From assembly GCA_013001595.1 (NCBI GenBank), contig JABDMH010000073.1:62001-126000 (forward strand): a stretch of DNA of 64,000 nucleotides, given 5' to 3'. Positions 18,289-26,520 of the stretch are shown piece by piece. Below the pieces are notes generated by a model. The model did not search any database and was not told the origin of the DNA. It saw nothing but the letters and a program-made list of their open reading frames with translations. A program made the position numbers and the translations under genes. Within the stretch, counting starts at the first letter, position 1. Each line of letters starts with the position of its first letter. Origin of the DNA: Saprospiraceae bacterium. Its GTDB lineage: Bacteria > Bacteroidota > Bacteroidia > Chitinophagales > Saprospiraceae.

Positions 18289-18753
18289 CTATTTACCTTG
18301 ATCATTATCATAGAAGAACTCTAGGATATCTCTTGCGTCACCTATCGATACGTTTTGGTTAGGCATTCTTGTGAGACATTCCTCAAATAAAGCCTGAGCC
18401 GCTGGATCTTCTTCCAACATGACTTCCACATTGGTGATCATATTCATGATCCATTCCGGTTTACGCCTATCCGTGACGCCGGCGAAACCAGGACCCACGA
18501 CCCTCTGCGCAGTGAGCTTATGGCATGCTGAACACTTCATGTCGTAAATAGCCAGACCCCTCTTCACCATATCTTGATTTAGTGGATCATTGAGCTTAAC
18601 ATTCGTAATCTCTCCCACCCCTTTGCCATCATCAGCTTTTACTTCAGCCGCAGGTTTCTCGGAACCTGCACTCTGGTTAGCATCACCATTGGAGCTACCT
18701 CCACAAGACCATAAAGCAAATGCAATGAATAGACTATAAATGAATTTTTTCAT
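18289..18753 (-). CDS. Lipoprotein cytochrome c (mono-heme)
   Basis: Small periplasmic c-type cytochrome anchored as a lipoprotein: the lipobox ends at Cys17 (ALWSC), then a low-complexity acidic linker, then one heme site CSACH at residues 74-78. Met130 in TRMPNQ is the probable sixth ligand. The start overlaps the stop of the Rrf2 gene by 4 bp (ATGA), and a 10-bp gap separates it from the membrane protein downstream. In this context it is a good candidate for carrying electrons to NosZ. That role is inferred from position only. Confidence 0.85.
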   Translation of the reverse strand: MKKFIYSLFIAFALWSCGGSSNGDANQSAGSEKPAAEVKADDGKGVGEITNVKLNDPLNQDMVKRGLAIYDMKCSACHKLTAQRVVGPGFAGVTDRRKPEWIMNMITNVEVMLEEDPAAQALFEECLTRMPNQNVSIGDARDILEFFYDNDQGK

Positions 18754-19190
18754 GATGTTGAACTTCTTAATCTAAAATTATGTGACTTAATTCGGGATGC
18801 AGATTCTCCAATAGTTTCATTCTTAATGACTTCAAAAAATGCATCACGATACTTCTTAACGGTATTATGATAAGGGCATGGATTTTCATTCGAGCAAGAC
18901 TCTAATCCTAACACACAATCATTAAAGGCACTCGGTCCATCCATACATTCGATTACTGCAAGTAAATTTGAAGTCTGGTTCGCCCGACTCAGGTAAAATC
19001 CACCATTTCGACCCTTTGCTGAAGAGATTATTCTATTGCGTGTGAGCCGCTGGAGAATTTTTGCCAGAAAATGCTTTGGCACCTCTAGTGCAGTAGCAAT
19101 TTCGTCTACGCCCGACTTCTTTTCTTCCGAGCTCTCTGTTGCCAGGTACATAACTGCCCTAATTGCGTATTTACAACTCTTAGTAAACAT
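18750..19190 (-). CDS. Rrf2-family Fe-S regulator (NsrR/IscR-like)
   Basis: Winged-helix regulator of 146 residues beginning MFTKSCKYAIRAVMYLA. The HTH is VDEIATALEVPKHFLAKILQRL and the wing GRNGGFYLSR. Three cysteines in C-x6-C-x5-C (residues 92, 99, 105) fit the iron-sulfur ligands of NsrR and IscR, although the first gap is longer than the x5 of IscR. NsrR senses NO, so control of the nos region is a reasonable idea. It is the first gene of a three-gene operon with a cytochrome c and a heme-copper-oxidase-like protein. Confidence 0.87.
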   Translation of the reverse strand: MFTKSCKYAIRAVMYLATESSEEKKSGVDEIATALEVPKHFLAKILQRLTRNRIISSAKGRNGGFYLSRANQTSNLLAVIECMDGPSAFNDCVLGLESCSNENPCPYHNTVKKYRDAFFEVIKNETIGESASRIKSHNFRLRSSTS

Positions 19191-19259
19191 AGATTTTGCA
19201 AGAATAAGTGACCGGCCAAATGTAATGATTATTGACTATGCACCCTTTCGTCAACTTTG

Positions 19260-19838
19260 CTAGTCTTCAGGAGGTAAAAGCACCTGGTCAATCACATGTA
19301 CATACCCGTTGGATGCCTTGACTGTACCTAATACCTTGGCACCATTCACCGTTGTCTGACCATCTTTCACTTCCACTTTGACTTTGTCACCGGTAGCCTG
19401 ACCTATGCCCATGACACCTTTGATATTGTCCGCATTGTAACTCCCCGGCGCTGCATGATAGGTAATGATGTTTGCGAGGGTCGCCTTGTTTTCTGGCTTA
19501 AGTAGATCTTCTACTGTCCCTGCAGGTAAAGCATCAAAGGCGGCATTTGTTGGAGCGAATACAGTCAGTGGACCAGCATTTGACAATACATGCTCCATCT
19601 CGGCAGCTTGCGCTGCTGCGACGAGTGTGGAATGATCTTTCGATCCTAGGGCCACCTTTAGAATGTCCTGATCTGACTCATCATCTATTACTGCCGCTTG
19701 ACCCCTGAGTCCATCCCCCTCCGGGGCTGCATTCGATCCTTGGGTTGACGATGACTGCTCTACTGGTGCTCCGCAGGCCAGAAAAACCATGACGAAACCA
19801 AGGCAGATCCCAGTTAAAATGTTACTAGTCTTTTTCAT
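19260..19838 (-). CDS. Fasciclin (FAS1) domain lipoprotein
   Basis: Exported lipoprotein: a signal peptide with lipobox near FLACGAP (Cys22) and a Ser/Gly/Ala-rich linker are followed by one FAS1 domain (about residues 60-190). The domain motifs are HSTLVAAAQAAEM, LTVFAPTNAAFDALP near 95 and NGYVHVIDQVLLPP at the end. FAS1 proteins mediate adhesion or protein-protein contacts on the cell surface. Genes of this type recur beside nosZ in Bacteroidota, where their role is unknown. It is divergent from nosZ over 200 bp that contain two inverted repeats. Confidence 0.88.
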   Translation of the reverse strand: MKKTSNILTGICLGFVMVFLACGAPVEQSSSTQGSNAAPEGDGLRGQAAVIDDESDQDILKVALGSKDHSTLVAAAQAAEMEHVLSNAGPLTVFAPTNAAFDALPAGTVEDLLKPENKATLANIITYHAAPGSYNADNIKGVMGIGQATGDKVKVEVKDGQTTVNGAKVLGTVKASNGYVHVIDQVLLPPED

Positions 19839-19910
19839 GATGCTAATTATTTTTTGCCGAAAATCAGTTTAGATGATGACAGCCATTAGCCAATGTACTG
19901 GCACAATTAA

Positions 19911-19928
19911 TTTACCTTCTTAGGTAAA
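19911..19928. promoter_or_regulatory. Inverted repeat in fasciclin-nosZ divergent region
   Basis: TTTACCT-TCTT-AGGTAAA has perfect 7-bp arms. It lies nearer the fasciclin gene and may be an operator or an upstream activator site. Confidence 0.4.
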
Positions 19929-19943
19929 GGTAAATAATTTCCT

Positions 19944-19975
19944 TTATCAAAAGATAATAATGTCTTTTTATCTTT
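19944..19975. promoter_or_regulatory. Candidate regulator site upstream of nosZ
   Basis: Two overlapping dyads: TTATC-AAAA-GATAA (19944-19957), and AAAGATAA (19950-19957) matched by TTATCTTT (19968-19975) with a 10-bp spacer. The second is similar in length and AAGAT/ATCTT ends to NsrR sites, and an Rrf2 gene lies nearby. It covers the expected -33 region of the nosZ promoter. Confidence 0.45.
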
Positions 19976-19982
19976 TTAATAT

Positions 19983-19990
19983 TATATTTG
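19983..19990 (+). promoter_or_regulatory. nosZ promoter -7 element
   Basis: TATATTTG matches the Bacteroidota TAnnTTTG element and lies 49 bp before the nosZ start codon. Confidence 0.5.
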
Positions 19991-20038
19991 CCTACGAAAG
20001 AGAATTCAACCGGGATATTTCCCTGAAAAAAAATTGAT

Positions 20039-22009
20039 ATGAAAGAATCAATACAAACCTTGGCCGGCTGTATGCTGGTGCTTTTATTCACCCTGATTAG
20101 TTGCAACCCTGCCACCAATACGTCTATGACTGGCGCGCTTGGAGGGGATGCTGCCTCGGCGGTTTATGTCCAGCCCGGTCAGCATGACGAATTCTATGGC
20201 TTCTTTTCTGGTGGCTTTAGTGGACAACTAAGTGTTTATGGACTTCCAAGTGGACGTCTCCTAAAAGTTATTCCTGTTTTCTCACAAGACCCTGAAAAAG
20301 GCTACGGATACAATGAGGAAACCAAACCTTTGCTAAACACCACTTTTGGGATGATACCATGGGACGATGCTCACCATCCTGAGCTCTCCCAAACCAACGG
20401 CGAAACAGATGGTCGGTGGATATTTATCAATGGCAACAACACACCCCGAGTAGCGAGGATCGATCTGAGCACTTTTGAAACTACTGAGATTATCGAAATC
20501 CCCAATAGTGGCGGTAATCACAGCTCACCTTTCACTACTGAAAACACAGAATATGTGGTTGCCGGCACCCGTTTTAGCGTGCCATACCCGCAAAAAGATG
20601 TGTCGATCGCAAGCTATGAAGAAAATTTCAAGGGCATGTTGTCCTTTATTAAGGTGGGTGAAGATGGTCATATGGAAATCGCTTTTCAGGTCCTACTTCC
20701 TGCTTTTGACTATGATCTAGCTCACTCTGGTAAGGGCAAATCACATGGTTGGACTTTCTTCACTACTTACAATACCGAGGAAGCTCATACGCTCAAAGAG
20801 GTTACGGCATCACAAAATGATAAAGACTTTATTGCGGCAGTTAATTGGAAAAAAGCTGAAGAGTATTTAGCACAAGGAAAAGGTAAAGATGTGTCCGCAC
20901 CTCACTATGTAAATCGCTACGATGAAAAGTCTCATATGGCCACCTCCACTTTGGTGCCCACCGTAAAAGTGCTGACCCCCGAAGAATGTCCAGGTTTGGT
21001 ATATTTCTTACCAACTCCTAAATCACCCCATGGCGTTGATGTCGACCCAACGGGAGAATGGATTATCGGAAATGGCAAATTATCTGCGGATTTAACGGTA
21101 CACTCTTTTACCAATATGCAGAAAGCAATTGCCGACGAAGCTTTTGAAACGACGATTGCAGGTGTTCCCGTACTAGAATACGACAAGGTTGTAGGTGGCG
21201 TCGTCACCAAACCAGGATTGGGACCACTTCATACCGAATTTGATGCCAATGGGAATGCTTACACCACCTTCTTCATTTCTTCAGAAGTAGTCAAATGGAA
21301 ACTGGGCACCTGGGAAGTGTTAGATCGAGCGCCGACCTACTACTCAGTAGGCCACTTGATGATCCCCGGAGGTGATTCTAAAAATCCTCAGGGTAAATAT
21401 TTGGTCGCGCTTAATAAAATCACCAAAGACAGATATCTGCCTACTGGTCCCGAAATGAGTCACTCGGCACAATTGTATGACATTTCAGGTGACAAAATGA
21501 AGTTGATCCTGGATTTCCCTACCATTGGTGAACCACATTATGCCCAGGGTATTTCTGCTGATCGCATAGTTTCCAACAGTAAAAAGTTCTTCCCCATCGA
21601 GGAGAACGAACATCCCTATAACGCGCTCGGCGAAAAACAAACAAAAGTTGAACGGTCTGGCAAAACAGTGCATGTGTACATGACATCGATCAGAAGTCAC
21701 TTTGCACCTGATAATATTGAAGGCATCAAAGTTGGTGATGAAGTGTACGTTCACCTAACCAATTTGGAGCAGGACTTTGATGTTCCACATGGCCTTGCCA
21801 TTCAGGGGGCTCGAAACGCAGAATTGTTAGTTATGCCGGGCCAGACAGAGACTATGCTCTGGAAGCCACAGAAAGAAGGCGTGTATGCATTTTACTGTAC
21901 CGATTTTTGCTCTGCTCTGCACCAAGAGATGCAAGGCTACATAAGGGTATCTTCTGCAAATTCCAATACTCCTCTAAAATGGAGTGTGGGTGAAGATGAA
22001 GAGCTCTAA
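20039..22009 (+). CDS. nosZ: Nitrous-oxide reductase, Sec-type (clade II)
   Basis: Periplasmic multicopper enzyme that reduces N2O to N2. The N-terminus has a Sec signal with lipobox ending at Cys22 (TLISC) and no twin-arginine, which with the DDAHHPELS motif marks clade II. Copper-site His residues for the CuZ propeller appear in DDAHH, GGNHSS, KSHGW, SPHGVDVD, GPLHTEFD, EMSHSAQ and PHYAQG. The C-terminal cupredoxin domain carries the CuA set Cys620, Cys624, His628 and Met631 (CTDFCSALHQEM). Length 656 is complete. It leads the rightward nos operon; a hairpin separates it from the accessory genes. Confidence 0.97.
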   Translation: MKESIQTLAGCMLVLLFTLISCNPATNTSMTGALGGDAASAVYVQPGQHDEFYGFFSGGFSGQLSVYGLPSGRLLKVIPVFSQDPEKGYGYNEETKPLLNTTFGMIPWDDAHHPELSQTNGETDGRWIFINGNNTPRVARIDLSTFETTEIIEIPNSGGNHSSPFTTENTEYVVAGTRFSVPYPQKDVSIASYEENFKGMLSFIKVGEDGHMEIAFQVLLPAFDYDLAHSGKGKSHGWTFFTTYNTEEAHTLKEVTASQNDKDFIAAVNWKKAEEYLAQGKGKDVSAPHYVNRYDEKSHMATSTLVPTVKVLTPEECPGLVYFLPTPKSPHGVDVDPTGEWIIGNGKLSADLTVHSFTNMQKAIADEAFETTIAGVPVLEYDKVVGGVVTKPGLGPLHTEFDANGNAYTTFFISSEVVKWKLGTWEVLDRAPTYYSVGHLMIPGGDSKNPQGKYLVALNKITKDRYLPTGPEMSHSAQLYDISGDKMKLILDFPTIGEPHYAQGISADRIVSNSKKFFPIEENEHPYNALGEKQTKVERSGKTVHVYMTSIRSHFAPDNIEGIKVGDEVYVHLTNLEQDFDVPHGLAIQGARNAELLVMPGQTETMLWKPQKEGVYAFYCTDFCSALHQEMQGYIRVSSANSNTPLKWSVGEDEEL

Positions 22010-22039
22010 AATATTTTAACAGTTAGAGCAGCAAGAGGT

Positions 22040-22069
22040 AAGGTGCCCGTGTTTCGCCACGGGTACCTT
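22040..22069 (+). terminator. Strong hairpin after nosZ
   Basis: AAGGTGCCCGTG (22040-22051) pairs with CACGGGTACCTT (22058-22069), 12 bp with a single G-T pair and a 6-nt loop. No T-run follows, so it may be a partial terminator or an mRNA-stabilising end that raises nosZ transcript over the accessory genes. Confidence 0.55.
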
Positions 22070-22156
22070 GCTTGACTCTCCCTTCAGAGATTGAATGTAT
22101 TTTGGGATGCGAGAAAGCATCACTAAGTTCTAATGTCTTGATCCAAACAAATATTC

Positions 22157-22738
22157 ATGCAAAAACACACCTCTCGCATCCTCATCATATTGGCTGGACT
22201 GGCGCTAATCGTGCTGTTTTTTCAGCCTATGTGGCGCATCACCCTACTGGCACCTCAGTACCCTGATGGTGTACACATGTACATATCGATTGACAAAATC
22301 GGTGGAAAGACACCGGGCACCCTACAAAACGTGAATATCCTTAATCACTACATCGGCATGAAACCAATCGAGCCTGACTCTATCAAGGAACTTACCTATT
22401 TCCCTTACGTCGTGGCAGGATTTATTCTTTTGGCATTTCTCACAGGAATCATTAACTGGAAACCTTTGTATGTAATTTATCTGGGATTATTCTCTGTTGC
22501 ACTCATGCTGGCACTTTACGATTTCTATCTTTGGGAGTATGACTATGGGCATAATCTGGCTGAAAATGCACCCATGAAATTTGAAGGAGAATCTTTTCAA
22601 CCTCCCCTCTTCGGTTCCAAAACCCTGCTTAATTTTGTGGCGCAGTCCTATCCCCATATTGGTGGATACTTCATAGTTGCATCCCTATTACTTGCTTTCG
22701 CAGCCACTTATTTGCACACGAAAATAATTCCTGATTGA
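22157..22738 (+). CDS. Nos-cluster membrane protein of unknown function
   Basis: Protein of 193 residues with four hydrophobic segments (about 7-25, 83-103, 107-128 and 165-187) and a periplasmic loop between helices 1 and 2 that includes PDGVHMYISIDKIGG. It contains no known catalytic motif. It lies between nosZ and nosL, and its stop overlaps the nosL start (TGATG), so it is co-expressed with the maturation genes. Its position matches the small membrane protein (often called NosB) of other clade II clusters, but homology was not tested. It may help in copper delivery or electron transfer to NosZ. Confidence 0.75.
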   Translation: MQKHTSRILIILAGLALIVLFFQPMWRITLLAPQYPDGVHMYISIDKIGGKTPGTLQNVNILNHYIGMKPIEPDSIKELTYFPYVVAGFILLAFLTGIINWKPLYVIYLGLFSVALMLALYDFYLWEYDYGHNLAENAPMKFEGESFQPPLFGSKTLLNFVAQSYPHIGGYFIVASLLLAFAATYLHTKIIPD

Positions 22739-23178
22739 TGCACTCTGTAAAGATTTTATTGCTGGCTGGACTGACGATTTTCTTCCTCGTTCGTTGTAGT
22801 ACCGAGCCACAGCCCATAGTTTACGGAGAAGATCAATGTCATTCATGTAAAATGATAATCGCCGATCCTCGATTTGGATCAGAGCTGGTTACAAGCAAAG
22901 GGAAAATTTACAAATTCGATGCGATCGAGTGCCTAGTCCCTACCCTCTTAGAGTGGGAAGAAACAGCTTTTGCTCATCTCTTGGTAAGTGATTACAAACA
23001 ACCAGGCACTCTAATCGACGCTTCCAAGGCCCAATACCTCATTAGTGAATTGGTCCCTAGTCCAATGGGCAGGTATCTTTCCGCATATCATTCAATTGAG
23101 GACATTCGTTCACAAATACTGACGAAGGACGATCGTCGACTTTCCTGGAATGATCTTTTACGAGAATTTGCAAAATGA
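22738..23178 (+). CDS. nosL: NosL copper chaperone lipoprotein
   Basis: Outer-membrane or periplasm-facing lipoprotein that binds Cu(I) for assembly of the NosZ CuZ site. The lipobox ends at Cys20 (LVRC), then QCHSCKM gives the CxxCxM copper motif at residues 34-39, followed by GSELVTSKGKIYKFDAIECLV, typical of NosL. An in-frame TTG one codon upstream is less likely than ATG 22738. It overlaps nosD by ATGA. Confidence 0.92.
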   Translation: MHSVKILLLAGLTIFFLVRCSTEPQPIVYGEDQCHSCKMIIADPRFGSELVTSKGKIYKFDAIECLVPTLLEWEETAFAHLLVSDYKQPGTLIDASKAQYLISELVPSPMGRYLSAYHSIEDIRSQILTKDDRRLSWNDLLREFAK

Positions 23179-24425
23179 GCTCCAACCACTCTTCAGCATC
23201 CGCTATTCTGGTCACCATTCTCGTGACTATGGCTCCGCAGTTATCCGCCAAGGTCATTGACCTTTGCCCCACATGCACCCACTCAGAGCTCTCAATTGCA
23301 CTAAACCATGCCCATAATAAAGACACAATCTTGATCACAGGCGGAAGCTATGAATGTAAAAAACTTGAAATTGCAAAATCGATTACCATCATAGGAAGAC
23401 AGCGACCACACATTGTTTCTGCTGATGGTGATGAGATCTTTGTGGTTACGGCAGATTCTGTTCGTATCATTGGTCTATTCTTGTCTGGGGTAGTCACCAA
23501 TTACCTCAAAGAAAATGCTGCCATTAGAATTCGTAGGTCAAAGCATTTTGAACTGATTGGAAATACGATCCAAGATTGTTTCTTCGGCATCTATTTGGAA
23601 CATGCAAAACAGGGTATCCTCCGCAATAATAGTATTGAAGGTGCAGCAACAACAGAATTAGAGTCTGGCAATGCCATCCATGCCTGGTACTGTGACTCCT
23701 TAATCGTTGAAGAAAACTATGTGTCCAAACATAGAGATGGAATATATCTAGAATTTGTCAACAATAGTTTAATTGCGAAGAACACCAGCAAAGCAAATAC
23801 ACGCTACGGTCTTCACTTTATGTTTTCAAACGATGACAAATATTTGGAGAACACCTTTACGGACAATGGCGTGGGCGTTGCTGTCATGTTCTCTAGCAGA
23901 ATTCAGATGACCTATAATGAGTTTTCCTTCAATTGGGGTAGATCAGCCTATGGTTTACTTCTGAAGGAAATGAATGATGCTAATATTGCCCACAATTCAT
24001 TTTATCAGAATACAATTGGAATTTTCGTCGAAGGATCCAATCGAATTAACTACACAGAAAACACTTTCAGCCGTAACGGCTGGGCGATTAAGTTTTCTGG
24101 TGGCTGCTCAGCCAACGAGATTACGCGTAATAATTTTGTTCAAAATTCTTTAGACCTCATCGTCGGTAGCAGTATAAGTGACAATAGGTTTCATCACAAT
24201 TTCTGGAGTAGTTACACGGGCTATGATCTCGACAAAGATCAGATCGGAGATGTACCACACTACCCTGTAAAACTATTTTCGTATGTCTTGGATCAAGTTC
24301 CTGAAGCCATTGTTCTGATGCGAAGTCTTTTTGTGGATATACTCAATTTCGCCGAAAAGGTAAGTCCAATATTTACTCCAAAGGAAGTGCTGGACCCTAC
24401 TCCACTCATGAATCGACTACCATGA
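23175..24425 (+). CDS. nosD: NosD periplasmic maturation protein
   Basis: Right-handed beta-helix protein required for copper-site assembly in NosZ. It has a signal peptide (about residues 1-25, ending QLSAKV) and multiple parallel beta-helix turns with N-rich ladders such as NTIQDCFFGIYLEHA, NYVSKHRDGIYLEFVNN and NTSKANTRYGLHFMFSNDD. The C-terminal NFWSSYTGYDLDKDQIGDVPH and LFSYVLDQVPEAIVLMRS segments are diagnostic of NosD. Start and stop both overlap neighbours by 4 bp, so translation is coupled with nosL and nosF. Confidence 0.94.
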   Translation: MSSNHSSASAILVTILVTMAPQLSAKVIDLCPTCTHSELSIALNHAHNKDTILITGGSYECKKLEIAKSITIIGRQRPHIVSADGDEIFVVTADSVRIIGLFLSGVVTNYLKENAAIRIRRSKHFELIGNTIQDCFFGIYLEHAKQGILRNNSIEGAATTELESGNAIHAWYCDSLIVEENYVSKHRDGIYLEFVNNSLIAKNTSKANTRYGLHFMFSNDDKYLENTFTDNGVGVAVMFSSRIQMTYNEFSFNWGRSAYGLLLKEMNDANIAHNSFYQNTIGIFVEGSNRINYTENTFSRNGWAIKFSGGCSANEITRNNFVQNSLDLIVGSSISDNRFHHNFWSSYTGYDLDKDQIGDVPHYPVKLFSYVLDQVPEAIVLMRSLFVDILNFAEKVSPIFTPKEVLDPTPLMNRLP

Positions 24426-25126
24426 TACAAGTGCAGCAGCTCTGCAAATCTTACCGAACAAATGACGTTTTGTCTAATTTGGACATTGCTTTTCAGCACG
24501 AGGGCATCACTGCCATTCTTGGTCCGAATGGCTCCGGAAAGACCACCCTACTTAAGTGTATGTTGGGCATGGTGTTGCCGGACTCCGGTGATATCAGAAT
24601 TAATGGGAGCTCAATTCTGCACAAATACAATTATCGCGACCAAGTTTGCCATGTACCTCAAACTCCTCATTTTCCGGAAAACCTGACTGGACATGAACTC
24701 ATTCAAATGGTCAGAGATTTAAGAAGTGGCGTCACGAGAGAGAACGACCTCATTCAACTTTTTAACTTAAAACATGAGCTTGACAAGAAGATGAGCAGGC
24801 TCTCAGGTGGCAACCTCCAAAAGTTAAATCTACTTCTAGGACTACTTTACGACTGTCCACTAATTATCTTGGATGAACCCAGCACTGGACTGGACCCCTT
24901 GTCTCTGCAAAATCTAAAGGCATGGTTGCTACAAGAGCGTGATCATGGAAAACTGATCCTCTTCACCACCCACATCATGAGTTTTGTTGAAGACATTGCT
25001 GATCATATTATTTTTCTGCTAGATGGTACCATCTATTTCAATGGCCAGCTCCAAGAGTTACTTAGACATGAACAGGAAGAAAAACTGGAAAGAGCCATTG
25101 CCAACATCCTAAAACCTGCCTTGTAG
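24422..25126 (+). CDS. nosF: NosF ABC transporter ATPase
   Basis: Cytosolic ATPase of the NosDFY maturation transporter. Walker A is GPNGSGKTT (about residues 35-43), the signature LSGGNLQK, Walker B LIILDEPSTGLDP, and the switch His lies in FTTHIMSF. Length 234 is short but normal for NosF. It sits 7 bp from nosY. Confidence 0.93.
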   Translation: MIQVQQLCKSYRTNDVLSNLDIAFQHEGITAILGPNGSGKTTLLKCMLGMVLPDSGDIRINGSSILHKYNYRDQVCHVPQTPHFPENLTGHELIQMVRDLRSGVTRENDLIQLFNLKHELDKKMSRLSGGNLQKLNLLLGLLYDCPLIILDEPSTGLDPLSLQNLKAWLLQERDHGKLILFTTHIMSFVEDIADHIIFLLDGTIYFNGQLQELLRHEQEEKLERAIANILKPAL

Positions 25127-25133
25127 CAGCAAA

Positions 25134-25916
25134 ATGGGGAAGATATTTAAATATACGTTTTATGACCTGGTGAGGAATCGCTGGATGATCTTCTACACAT
25201 CCTTTTTCTTGATGCTCACTAGTGCACTACTATTGATCAGCCCTGATTTGGCCAAGGTGGCCATCAGTCTTTCTAACATCACTGTCATTCTTACTCCACT
25301 GGTAGGCATCTTATTTGGGGTGATGTACTATTACGGATCTACCGACTATATACAATTTCTCCTAGCACAGCCTATTTCACGTCGGTCAATATTTGCCGGT
25401 ATGTATACCGGAATGGCTGCTTCACTATCTGGCAGTCTAATACTAGGCATCGGACTTCCAATGATCCCCTACGGGATCCTGACTTCTCCAGCACTGGGCA
25501 CACTATTGATTGTATTGTTCATGGCGGTGACACTCTCGATAATTTTTTCGCTGCTCGCTTTTCTAATCGCCATGCGTGCAAAAAATAAAATTCGTGGATT
25601 TGGAATTGCAATATTTTCCTGGCTATTTTTCGCCCTTATTTACGACGGCATCTTTTTATTGCTGCTTCTGCTCTTCAAGGACTACCCCATCGAAAACCTC
25701 ACCTTGGGTTTAATATCCTTCAACCCGATAGATCTGGCACGGATCCTAACTCTGCTAAAACTAGATATGTCTGCAATGATGGGATACACGGGAGCCGTAC
25801 TACAGAAATTCTTTGGAACCAGTCAGGGCTCAATTATTATTGTTTCGATTCTATTCCTCTGGGTATTGGTTCCCTATTTATTGATTATGCGTATGGCTCA
25901 CAAAAAGGACTTTTGA
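25134..25916 (+). CDS. nosY: NosY ABC transporter permease
   Basis: Integral membrane permease of the NosDFY complex, with six hydrophobic segments. It starts MGKIFKYTFYDLVRNRWM, has the ABC-2-type SRRSIFAGMYTGM segment after helix 2, and a helix 5 region FNPIDLARILTLLKLDMSAMMGYTGAVLQKFFG that is conserved in NosY proteins. With NosF it transports a sulfur or copper-related component needed by NosD and NosL. A complex inverted repeat follows its stop. Confidence 0.93.
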   Translation: MGKIFKYTFYDLVRNRWMIFYTSFFLMLTSALLLISPDLAKVAISLSNITVILTPLVGILFGVMYYYGSTDYIQFLLAQPISRRSIFAGMYTGMAASLSGSLILGIGLPMIPYGILTSPALGTLLIVLFMAVTLSIIFSLLAFLIAMRAKNKIRGFGIAIFSWLFFALIYDGIFLLLLLLFKDYPIENLTLGLISFNPIDLARILTLLKLDMSAMMGYTGAVLQKFFGTSQGSIIIVSILFLWVLVPYLLIMRMAHKKDF

Positions 25917-25966
25917 CCATGAGTTATAATTGAGATCATGATCGAATATGACATGGGTCACAAAAG
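25910..25966. repeat. Nested inverted repeat after nosY
   Basis: CTTTTGACCATG (25910-25921) and CATGGGTCACAAAAG (25952-25966) form imperfect arms around the palindrome GATCATGATC (25934-25943). It could be a transcript-processing hairpin or an operator for the copper-uptake genes downstream. There is no T-run. Confidence 0.4.
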
Positions 25967-26007
25967 ATGAATTGACAGAAATATAGAGCTTTAATAATTT
26001 GCATAGG

Positions 26008-26388
26008 ATGAGGTTGTTGGCAGTGATATTGCTCTCTTTGGTAATCTTACTAAGCGTCTGTCGAGGTGGCATCGTCAAATCCATCTATATTATTAACAAG
26101 ACATATATACAGGATGAACTTTGCGTGGAAAAAGATATACTATTATCGACCTGCAATGGTTCATGCTGGGTTGCTGCTCAGCTCAATGAGCCTGTCGAAA
26201 GAAATTCGGCCATACCCATTGCCTTAGCTGAAATTGTTCTTCCAACAATACACTCTGTGATTCCGAAAATCATTGATTTCACTTCCATTGACCATTTGGA
26301 TCAAGGTTCGGTTTTTGTCAACAGCACATCTCGCATTACTTGCGAGATAGTGTCCCGATTGCTTCGGCCACCCATTCTGTTATTCTAA
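26008..26388 (+). CDS. Small cysteine-motif protein preceding copper receptor
   Basis: A 126-residue protein from ATG 26008 (a TTG three codons earlier is less likely). It has one N-terminal hydrophobic segment, then YIINKTYIQDELC and TCNGSCWVAAQL. The pattern NK-YI...LC...C-G-C...L recurs in small Bacteroidota proteins encoded just before TonB-dependent copper receptors. The Cys-x2-Gly/Ser-Cys pair could bind copper, which is inference. The downstream receptor is broken here, but this gene is intact. Confidence 0.65.
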   Translation: MRLLAVILLSLVILLSVCRGGIVKSIYIINKTYIQDELCVEKDILLSTCNGSCWVAAQLNEPVERNSAIPIALAEIVLPTIHSVIPKIIDFTSIDHLDQGSVFVNSTSRITCEIVSRLLRPPILLF

Positions 26389-26520
26389 CCATCCACTAAG
26401 TATATAGTTGGCGTGGATCATCAATAGTCAACATTTTTGCTCTATCCCAACTCATTTCAGATCCAATCTATAGTGCTCTCTATGATACTCAAATGGATCG
26501 TAGATCAAAAAATATATAAA

